Shown here: positions 55,230 through 64,000 of the stretch, piece after piece
Position numbering within the stretch: position 1 is the stretch's first letter
Layout of the letters: every line of letters begins with the position of its first letter
DNA from: Sequoia sempervirens
Taxonomy: Eukaryota > Streptophyta > Pinopsida > Cupressales > Cupressaceae
Length of the DNA: 64,000 nucleotides
Direction: 5' to 3'
NCBI GenBank assembly: GCA_007258455.2
Contig: VDFB02047230.1
Coordinates: 152,817,797 to 152,881,796 of the forward strand
Translations under genes and position numbers: made by a program
Notes under the pieces: model-generated
What the model saw: the letters and a program-made list of their open reading frames with translations, nothing else
What the model was told of the DNA's origin: nothing
Databases searched by the model: none

Positions 55230-57010
55230 TTAACAAAATAATCACTTAGCACAACCAAATGATCTATCTCCTCATTCACACCAATGAAAAACTCATGCTT
55301 TGGTATCACAAAGCCCTATAACAACCATCCAAATGGAAATTACACTACAAATAAATAATCTTTTGATTTTTTAATAATAGACAACTAAAACAATGAATAT
55401 AATTTGAAATTTACTAATCTACCTTATACCTCAATCAAAGGCATCAAGCTTGCTACTGTTGTAGTGAAACCATGTTCCACTATCCTATCAATATTAGGAG
55501 GAGTGTCTAATTGCATCATCTAAAAATAAACCATTATTCAATTATCAAAACTAGAAGAGTGATGCAAGCCATGGCTTATAATGTATGATATGGTCAACAA
55601 AATTTTGAGTAGTTATTGAACTATATATTGCTTCATAGTTTTATAGATGGTTATTGGACTATTGTGTTAGTTTTAGTCTAGCTATGAATCCAATAACTAT
55701 AGTGAATATGACATAACAAGGGGATTTATTAGGATTTATTGTATCATGGCTAGATTAGTTTATATTTTACCATTGCATAGTGAATACTTACTTGAGAATG
55801 TGATTTGGTTTTGTATAGGATAAATGTTGAATTTAATGAAGATGGTGAATTTGCTGCATGTATCATGATGAATAGATGTTATACATGGTCATGTATGTGG
55901 CTAATTTTCATATAGGATTGTATTTAATGAATGATAAAAATCATACAAATTAGCCCTAGGTATTCATTTGTTGCTTAGATAATTGATTACGAGTTTTGAT
56001 GAAGAGTTGTGCAAATAACATAATCACATAGAATAGTTAGGTTTGGTTGATGGAGGTCCCAAGAGGTAATATAATAAAGAGGCCTATAGAAGGTGGATAA
56101 TTAACTTATACCATTAGCCTATATTTTTGGAGGTCAACAACATGAATAAATAAAATTTATAGATTATGAAGTACATAGCAACCTGAAATCAAATTAATTA
56201 AAAATTACAAAGAATACTTACAAACTATCTAGAACCTTCAAGTCATTAAACATTATTCAATTACAAAATATAATTTTTATTTTAAAATTAATAATATTAT
56301 GTATTACCTGAGTGAAACTTCGATGACCACCTCCACTGCTAGGTGTTGTCATCAAAGGCCCGAGATTAACCTATTCAACATCCTAAATGAGATATAAGAA
56401 TATCATTCATATAATGTTCATCTATTCACATGTAATATTTATAATTCTTTACTAGTTAAACATACCTCTACAGTAAACATCATCATGTAATAGGGAGGTG
56501 GAGGACCATTGAAAAAAGAGTGAACACAAAGAACCTAAAATTTATTTATAATCATTCAACTAATTTAGTTAATCTTGCATTTCAAAAATGAAATTTAATA
56601 AATTAAATTAAATGAACTTGTTGATATTTACTTGAATATCAAGTCCAAATGTGTCATTTAGGAAGGCATCTATCATCACCATCTCATCAACTACAAATGT
56701 ACCATGGGCACCTACATCCTGACTATCCTTGGGATCATAAACACAAAGTGACCCGCAAGCTTGACATAAATGAGGTGGAACTCGACTCCTCAAAGAATCA
56801 CCTGCCTTACCCTATGCTAGAGGACTAGTATTTTGTATGAGGCTCCAAGTGAGGGAACTAATTGATTGCAATGTATTCACATCAACAATCTCTTTCACAA
56901 TGGAAGGGATAGTCACATGCTCATACACTAGTCAAGTGAGTGGTCTTGCTATTCGCTATGTGTAAATACGAGCCCCCACTCTATCTTGTGTGGAGCCCCC
57001 ACCTCTACCC
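55230..57010 (-). pseudogene. Broken multi-exon gene, family not recognised
   Basis: Five minus-strand blocks are bounded by GT-AG signals and all join in phase 0: 56632-57010, 56466-56534 (69 nt), 56308-56382 (75 nt), 55430-55519 (90 nt) and about 55230-55315. Legible protein: EHVTIPSIVKEIVDVNTLQ, RVPPHLCQACGSLCVYDPK, EMVMIDAFLNDTFGLDIQ, FFNGPPPPYYMMMFTVE, HGFTTTVASLMPLIE and VIPKHEFFIGVNEEIDHL. Stops occur in the first block (two TAG, one TGA) and the third (TAG), each one C-to-T step from CAG or CGA. It looks like a fragment of a conserved plant protein and not a transposon gene, but I cannot name it. Upstream and downstream exons are not found. Confidence 0.55.
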
Positions 57011-57219
57011 TAGAAGACCCACATGTCAAAATAGGTTGAGATTTTATTGAGGAAAAACTCATAGTAGAGTTTCCTCAAAAATATTGTGGTACCTCATTGT
57101 TGTTGGATGGAGGATGATAAAAAACCATCCACCACCTTTCCTAAAAATGGTCTTTATCCCTTGGTGGTTACACCAATAGATAGGGAGCCTCTTGCATGTA
57201 GGATGTAAGGGTTGATTCA

Positions 57220-57650
57220 TTTTAGGGTTCATGAATAGTGTGCACACCCAAGTCAAATTTTATAATCTTTTCATCTTTAACTTCTTATATGATAATTTGT
57301 CTAGATAAAATTATCTCAACTCTTGTCTCTTCTCGGACTAGTTAGTTATTTGCTTGCTAAATGAATCAACATGAGATATTATAGATTGAAGTGATTGATA
57401 AAGTGTGGTTCTATGTCAGGTTGTGCTTGAAATTTGTTTTAGGGTTCATGAATAGTGTGCACACCCAAGTCAAATTTTATAATTTTTTCATCTTTAACTT
57501 GTTTATATGATAATTTGTCTAGATAAAATTATCTAAACTCTTGTCTCTTCTCGGACTAGCTAGTTATTTGCTTGCTAAATGAATTTACATGGGATATTAT
57601 AGATTGAAGTGATTGAGAAAGTGTGGTTCTATGTAAGGTTGTGCTTTAAG
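57220..57650. repeat. Tandem duplication, 217-bp unit, two copies
   Basis: 57220-57436 and 57437-57650 both start TTTAGGGTTCATGAATAGTG and run through TCTTCTCGGACTAG to TGTGGTTCTATGT. They are nearly identical, so the duplication is fairly young. Confidence 0.88.
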
Positions 57651-57676
57651 GATCTCTCAAGCTTGCAATTAACTCC

Positions 57677-57883
57677 TCAATGTTTTTTTTTGTTATTTTC
57701 AATTTTTCCCATTAAATTTTCTTGAGTTCTTGGAGCATGATGAGGAATTGTTGGAGGTATTTTTTGAGATTTTTCTTTAGCAGGGATTTGAGCATGAGGT
57801 GAATTAGGATTTTCAAGAGGATTTTGGGGTGCATTTAAAATTTCTAAAAAATCAAATAAATTTAGATCAAAAAACATATTCAA
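57677..57883 (-). CDS. Small Pro/Asn-rich ORF, unrecognised
   Basis: 68 codons (FFDLNLFDFLEILNAPQNP, QIPAKEKSQKIPPTIPHH, ending in a Lys-rich tail). The composition is unlike the chance frames nearby. A neighbouring minus frame (57867-58121) is Cys/His-poor and not informative. It could be a 5' exon of the broken gene at 55230-57010 or unrelated. Confidence 0.25.
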   Translation of the reverse strand: MNMFFDLNLFDFLEILNAPQNPLENPNSPHAQIPAKEKSQKIPPTIPHHAPRTQENLMGKIENNKKKH

Positions 57884-58106
57884 ACAACCTATTTAATACC
57901 AAATTCACACAAAAAAACCAATAACTTACTCCTTTGACCTCATCGACATCGTGGTGGGATTTTGACAAAGAGTTGGTGTAAAAATAGAGTGTTTTTTTCC
58001 TTCCTAGAATGTGAGCATGTCTTGGAGGGTTTGAAGGCCACAGACTCTTGCAACAATAGAAAATAGGAAATGATATGAGGTTTACTCTTTTTGGATTATC
58101 TAAGTA

Positions 58107-58232
58107 ATAACGTGAGAACATTATAATGCACTCGCGTTATTTCTTTGTAGTGACTAAGCCTGAGGCTCAGTCACTCTAAGCCATAATGCAAGTGCATTAT
58201 AACGTGAGCACATTATAACATACTCGTGTTAT
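58107..58232. repeat. Cluster of four palindromes
   Basis: Arms: 58107-58116/58131-58140 (9 of 10), 58151-58161/58163-58173 (10 of 11, one-base centre), 58183-58190/58193-58200 (8 of 8, two-base centre) and 58199-58208/58223-58232 (8 of 10). The first and last are diverged copies of one another, 92 bases apart. Confidence 0.75.
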
Positions 58233-58559
58233 AACTTTTTTTACTTTTGAAAGTGGGGTGACCACTTTTTGGCCCCTCATATTTTTGCACCCACCCCTTA
58301 TGCAATGATATTGACAAAAGGAATTTGGATTGTAATATGGAGGTAAAGGTCTGGTTTTGTCCATGGGTCTAACAAGAGGTAATCAGATTAAGTTCTTGCT
58401 CAAATTTTGTAACATGATTGAATAGAAAGTGTCACATAATTGGGTGAATTATCTATCTCTTGATTTGAATTGGTATGGATTTGAACTTATGGTAGCAACT
58501 TGAGGTTTGAAATATGGTTGGTTGTTTGAGATGGATTTATCTTGATAAAGTTCTTATTT
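58233..58559. other. Stretch without recognised genes
   Basis: No coding signal. It lies between the palindrome cluster and the G3 gag remnant, and may be G3 sequence too decayed to read. Confidence 0.5.
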
Positions 58560-59889
58560 TTATTCTTGAATGATTGGTAGTTGTTTTTTAGGTATGGATT
58601 CATACTTCTTAGTATGAGCTAATGAAGATATCTCTTCATACTGACTAACTGAATTTTGACAATCACGAAGGTTCATACACAAATGTATGTAGGATGTGAA
58701 CTTTATTAATAAGATTTTTTCCCTTATGTAATATTGTAAGTTTTCAATGAACAATCTTTGGACATCTGCATCATGAAGAGTAAGATTGATATGTGATAAA
58801 AGCAATTGATAGTGTCTTATGAAAACTAACCTTTTCACCTCTCTTTTTTGCATTGCATTAAATTAGTTATATTAATTTTAGGACCAATGTTTAATTTTAA
58901 ATGATTGATGAATGCATCAACAAGCTCATTGAATGAGTGGATTTAATTATTCGGCGATGAACAAAACCATTCCAAAGCCATGTCTTTCAAGTAACCTAGG
59001 AAATATTTTAGCCAAGAGCTTGTCCTCAAAAATAAAGTCACAACATAAGGTTTTATATGTTCATATATGATTGCTAGGGTCTCCCTTACCATTATACTTT
59101 TCAAACCAAGGTACCTCTATATTTTGTGGCATTTATGATTTCAGCATTTCAAGTGATAATGGGATTTTCTTCACATATTGTGATGGTTGCCTATTTTGGT
59201 TTTAGTTCAAGTTTGAAATTTGTTGTTGAAGTGAGGTGAAATTTTGTAAAATTTGGTTAATTATAGAATCATTGGTTGAAATTTTTTGGGAATGTGGTGA
59301 ATATGGTCGAATTGTGTATATACTTGGTGGGCTACTGTGTTGCAAATTTATGAGAGGGGATGAAATTGGAGGTGTGACGTGTGAAGATCTAAAACCATAA
59401 GTATTTTTAGTGGATAGACATATTGTTGGTGTTATACCAATGATTTTTTGTATTGTTGAATAAACTATTGGATATGTGTGTGTAGGAATTGAGGATATAG
59501 TTATTGGGAGAGAGACTTGACTTCCTCCTTGAATTTGAGTATATCCCAAAGTTTGAGCACAACTAACCATTGTAGGTATATTAGGATCATAAGAATCACT
59601 AATCAATTTCCTCATGTTGTCTATCAAGGGACTGCAAGACCAGTTAGAGATTCAATACTCACTCATTCTTTAAGTACTTCTAAATATTTGTCCATTTTTT
59701 GCAATTTGTCTTCAAGAACATGGGAAACCATAGTCTCAACATCTATAAAGATAGGTGTTTGTAAAGTTGAAATTGGTATGGTAGAGTCATGGATAGATTC
59801 CAAAATGGGTTAATTATTGACAACACTTTTTATGAAAGAGTTAGAAGACTCGCGTCCATAACGAATGTAACAACAACATGGGATACCAT
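58560..59889 (-). pseudogene. Gypsy gag (G3)
   Basis: Likely start near 59889 (MVSP). The N-terminal part (59202-59627, NMRKLISDSYDPNIPTMVS, then Ser/Pro/Thr-rich) ends in FTSLQQQISNLN. A broken gag core (58860-59200, WFEKYNG-like and WLKYFLGYLKDMALEWF-like residues in mixed frames) follows, then 58560-58853 (FIRHYQLLLSHINLTLHDAD, FIENLQYYIREKILLIKF). The order fits a retrotransposon gag; no zinc knuckle or pol is seen to the left. A second copy of its N-terminal part is at 60518-61039. Confidence 0.75.
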
Positions 59890-61242
59890 ATAATTCTAGA
59901 ACTATATCGCATTTAAGTATTGGAAATAGGACACCAGGTCATGAAATTCATACAAGTTTTCAAAATATAATTCAAACAACATACCCACTAAGAACACTAA
60001 ACTTTCAAACATAGCATAATAGCCAAAAATAGAATTCAAACAACAAAAGTAGATAGAGGACAAAAAAATAGAGATTTGAGCCAAATTTTAATCAAAACTA
60101 GTAGGAAATAGGCACTTAGGGTGTTTTTGTTTAGGAAAAGATTTCTAGAATTTCAAATTTTGACTGTACTTGCTACTATTTAAGGTTCCCAATTTTGTGC
60201 ACACACATTTTTGACAATGTATATTTTTCCAAATTTTACTCATTTTAAGACTATGAGAATGGAAAATGCAAGTGTGCAAATGTGTAAACAATGAATGATA
60301 AATTTTGAATGCAAATTTTTAGATGTAAGACACAATGATTGACTAATTCCAAGATGCAAAGTTCTGAAAAATGATGATTTGATGTAATTTTGAAACAACA
60401 CTTTGCAATTTTTTCAAATTTTTGACCTAAATGAAAGATTCCTAAATGAATGCAATAACCAATCTCAAAATTTAATGACTTGATTAATGTAATTTGAATG
60501 TAAAACCATAAGAATTTTTAGTGGATGAACATATTGGTGATGTTATGCAATGATTTTTGTATTGTTGAATAAACTATTGGATATGTGTGTGTAGGAATAG
60601 AGGGTATAGTTGTTGGGAGAGAGACTTGACTTCCTCGTTGACTTTGAGTATATCCAAAACCTTGAGCACAACTAACCATTGTAGGTATATTAGCATCAAA
60701 TATATGGTCTATACCATGAAAAACCTCTAATACATGAGTGCCACTAATCAATTTCCTCATGTTATCTATCAAAGGGACTGCAAGACCAGGTAGAGATTCA
60801 ATACTCACTTAGTCTTGAAGTCCTTCTAAATATTTGTCCATTTTTTGTAATTTGTCTATGGGAACATGGGCAACCATAGTATCAATATCTATAAAGGTAG
60901 GTGTTTGTAAAGTTGAAATTGGTATTATGGTAGAGTCATGGATAAAGTCCAAAATGGGTTGATTAATGACAACACTTTGTATGAAAGAGTTAGAAGACTC
61001 AGGTCCATAACGAATGTAACAATAACATGGGGATACCATATAAGTCTAGAACTATATCTCATTTAAGTATTGGAAATAGGACACGAGGTCATGAAATTCA
61101 TACACCAAGTTTTAAAAATAGAATTCAAACAACACCCACTAAGAACACTAAACTGCAGTTTTTCAAATTTACGGCCCTAAATGAAAGATTACTAAATGAA
61201 TGCAATACCCAATCTCAAAATTTAATGATTTGATGAATGAAA
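59391..61242. repeat. Tandem duplication with 1111-bp period inside G3
   Basis: Unit 1 spans 59391-60501; unit 2 spans 60502 to about 61242 and lacks about 400 bp corresponding to roughly 60005-60410. Both start AAAACCATAAG(T/A)ATTTTTAGTGGAT and end AATTTGAATG. Each includes the gag start and its leader. Confidence 0.85.
60518..61039 (-). pseudogene. Second copy of G3 gag N-terminus
   Basis: 60809-61039 (MVSPCYCYIRYGPESSNSF, MVAHVPIDKLQKMDKYLEG) and 60518-60808 (SLPGLAVPLIDNMRKLIS) match 59430-59889, but with an extra 16-17 residues (VLEVFHGIDHIFD region) absent from copy 1. A single TAG separates the two parts. It is cut at about 60502 by the repeat junction. Confidence 0.75.
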
Positions 61243-62400
61243 TTTGAATGCAAATTTGATCTAAAATTACAAAAATAACTCCTATTTTAACCTTTAATGT
61301 AATATGAATGCAATATTTTTGTATTTTTATGTCTTTTATGATGTAAAAATGAAACCCTAAATAAGTAATACAAAACAATGATTTGGAAAACCTAGATCTA
61401 TGGTCAATTATGGAAAATTTAAAAAGTTATATAATTTTAACATGATAGGTTCACCAAAATAAAATGTAGGGAAAGGGAAACCTTTGAATATTAACCTTAT
61501 GGTTTGACACCTTTCCCAAATTTTTCTAATATGTGTATGGGGTTTTTGTGTGTGTAAGGATTGATTTAGAATGGAATGTGAAGGTGGGATGAGGGTTTGA
61601 TGGATTTGAGTAAGGTATGTGAATGAATTACATCCTAATAGGTGAGTCAACTAGCCCTTAAACAAATCTGGAAATGTCCTAATGATGAAATGCAATTATC
61701 TAACTAGGGTAATAGTACAGTTTATTATTTTTATGTAAATATAGAAGACACAAAAAAATCATAGAAAAATTCGGACAATGAAAATGAGAAGAGCAGGACA
61801 CTGTGCACCTGCGATTCAAATTTGGGGCAGCAAATGGAGGAAACAAATGCTCAAAGCATGAGTGTCCTTATAATTTTTTTTGGATCTATTTTTGGGGTCC
61901 TCTAATGCCAGATTTGAGCTTTGGATTTCTACTTGTAATTCTATTAGAACACTATGAAAAAAATTTGCAACTGAGTTTATGTGGGTTGTCAAGATGTAGG
62001 GTTTTGAATGAAACAATGAATAAATTATCTTCAATATCCTTTCAATCCTCTTCAAACATGAGATCTACACATTCATAAAGAGAAGATATGTTGGGAAATT
62101 TAGGGGCTTCCCTTAGTCAAACCCCATGTAAGTGTTTCCACTTCCACAATGGCAATGGCAATGATAAATGGATAATTGAAAGGAAAGAATGAAAAAATCA
62201 TAAAGTGCTACAACTCAACACCCTTCAATGGCTTCCTTGAAGGACAAAAGTCATGCACATCACCTCAAGGACTTGGATCTTGGTTTGCTTCATTTCTTGA
62301 ATACTTGAATTTCTTGGAGGCCCACAAAAGTTTTATCCTTCACAAAATAATGACAACATGAACACACAAAAACTTACTTAGAATTTGACATGATGTTAGG
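61243..62400. other. Probable G3 leader/LTR zone, edges unresolved
   Basis: No confident gene. It is on the 5' side of G3 gag, so a primer site and LTR are expected, but I cannot fix either. Short frames (61408-61650, 61803-62078) lack motifs. Confidence 0.4.
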
Positions 62401-64000
62401 ATCTTAAAATGTTGCAATAAAGATTTGAAAATTTTTATCTTAAATGCTCTTGAAAATATTTTTTGATCATGAATGATTATTAATTTTAGATAGATTTCAA
62501 ATAATTCAATAACTAGGTATTTATAGGCATTTATTCAATTTCCCAAAAATTAAAATATTGATGGCTAACTTAGACACTTGAATTTCAAATATTAAATTCC
62601 CACAACCAACATATTTGAATTTGGATCCAAAATAGGGGACACTCACACCCAATTCATGCATTTCTTTACCTTATTTTCTAGGTTTTTAAGTGTTGTAGGT
62701 AAGGTATTAGATTTAAATGCAATTGTTTCTTACTTGAAATTCCTTGGAAAATGTTAAAAATGGGCCATAGAATGTATAATTTAGGAAATTAAATATTCAA
62801 TTAGGTACAATAATTTAAGGGGGAAAAGTATAAACTAAAATTATGATGGGAAAAAATTTATGATGGTACACTAGAATAATGAAATGAAAATTAACCGAAA
62901 AATTCATAAGCAATACTTATATCTAAAGTTCCCAAAAAAAATGTATTTAGACATATAAACTAGTTAATTAAGCATTTCATTCAAATTATTATGTAGACCT
63001 ATTGTTACAAATATTTTTTGATAATCAAATCTAAAATGATTAAAATATATTCATGAAGTGGATAGGCTATGAAAATTCCCTATATATTATTATAGACCTC
63101 TTAGTTTAAGTAATGAATTTTCCCTCTAGAAACCATAATGATGTTCATCCTTAGATCTAATAGTTGACTGCAAGTTCTCAAACTATGATTGGGTTTGGTT
63201 GAAATCGTGATGAAGGATACTCCAAATTGATTAAATCAAGTACCTTCCTTATAGCTTAAAGGCATAAAATGGACTGAAATGTACACTAATATTTATTTGA
63301 TATTTTCCTTCAATTCTATATTTAGTTTTGGCCCCATTAATGACATCCTTGGTTAACCTTGGAATCAATAAATTCCTCTATTAAAATTGTAGTGTAGTAA
63401 AATTCAAACCCCTTTGCATTTTCACACTTGTTTGGGCTCACTGTGCTATATTTATGCTTATTTATGGCTTAATTAGCCCTATTTTGTGTCCACAAGCCCT
63501 ATGAATTATATCTTTTTCTAGTTAATCCCAAAATTCTCCAATGCATAAATGATAATTTAATGACTCCATCTGTGTGTCCCTAATTTTTGGGTTGGGACTA
63601 AAATGCCACCTAGGGCATCTTTGTCCCCTAAAGGTCTCAAGACACTAATTTTTAGGTATCTTAATTGGGCCCCTTTTTGGTGTATATGACCCAAGTTTCA
63701 TGGATTGAGACTAAGACACCACCTAGGGCATCTTAGTCCTTGAGTCATTTTTGGGATTTAATTGCAAATTTTGGTAGGATTTATCCTCTTTTATTTAATG
63801 AATTCATATATCGTCTTGGTGTGATGTAATTTTGGGATGTTAATCATAGATAAGTGATATAAATACATTCCCCTCTCATTTTATCCATCAAGTAATCCCT
63901 AAATCCAAGTATTTTTGTGAGAGCATTCAAGAACATATTTATCAAGCATTTGAAGCCATAATCAAGATTCAAGCATCATATCAAAGAGCTTCTTGCATCA
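62401..64000 (+). repeat. Probable LTR U3/R region running off the window
   Basis: Non-coding, AT-rich. Two 35-bp imperfect copies (63592-63626 and 63704-63739) share CCACCTAGGGCATCTT; the second forms a hairpin with arms GACTAAGA/TCTTAGTC. A TATAAATA box at 63858-63865 is followed by a C/A-rich leader ending the window. This resembles the U3 end and transcription start of a plant gypsy LTR in plus orientation. The partner LTR would be outside. Confidence 0.45.
63858..63865 (+). promoter_or_regulatory. Putative TATA box
   Basis: TATAAATA about 135 bases before the window end, in a promoter-like setting. Confidence 0.45.

Overview
This is plant nuclear DNA from a large, repeat-dense genome. 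It is AT-rich and almost entirely LTR retrotransposons inserted into each other. Ty1/Copia and Ty3/gypsy protein motifs, TG...CA long terminal repeats (LTRs), tRNA-type primer sites (PBS) next to LTRs, polypurine tracts (PPT) and one series of GT-AG exons support this. I could not fix the species; a gymnosperm or another large-genome seed plant would fit. I saw no intact host gene, RNA gene or CRISPR array. Almost every coding stretch is broken.

Layout. 1-4409 is a second copy (block A) of 49492-54519 (block B), and it ends exactly at a 100-N gap (4410-4509). 4510-21905 is a nest at least four deep: a minus-strand Copia element (C1: INT 4510-4915, gag/PR 20036-21240, LTR 21339-21905) is split by a large-LTR element without pol (L1, 4920-20031). 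The 5' LTR of L1 holds a gypsy element (G1, 6688-14684), and the 5' LTR of G1 holds a LINE ORF1 copy (7344-9429). 23700-34119 is a minus-strand gypsy element (G2) split between RNase H and integrase by a truncated non-autonomous element (N2, 24345-27712). The G2 LTR (32776-34119) has a PBS on one side and, on the other, a PPT and an unrecognised degenerate ORF (U, 34114-37216). That arrangement suggests two elements fused through one LTR. 37336-37668 is a run of short hairpins, and 38646-39540 is a 350-bp tandem repeat.

39738-53968 is a minus-strand Copia element (C2). It is split exactly between the integrase and RT regions by a complete plus-strand element, N1 (42832-50079, target duplication TCATT). 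N1 has no protease, integrase or RT. It carries a coiled-coil/zinc-knuckle protein and a second reading frame of about 1150 codons (ORF2) that I do not recognise. N2 carries a diverged copy of the same ORF2. The LTRs of C2, N1 and N2 share modules, including a GAATGCA-NN-TGCATTC palindrome. My reading is that N1/N2 are a non-autonomous family that could be moved by a C2-like Copia helper. This is the best candidate in the window for an undescribed system.

53969-58232 is the least transposon-like stretch. It holds a broken multi-exon gene on the minus strand (55230-57010), a 217-bp tandem duplication and a palindrome cluster. 58560-61250 is the gag end of another minus-strand gypsy element (G3) with a 1.1-kb tandem duplication. 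The right edge (about 62400-64000) looks like the promoter part of a further LTR running out of the window. Many premature stops across the window are TAG, TAA or TGA where CAG, CAA or CGA would be expected, as in long-methylated DNA.
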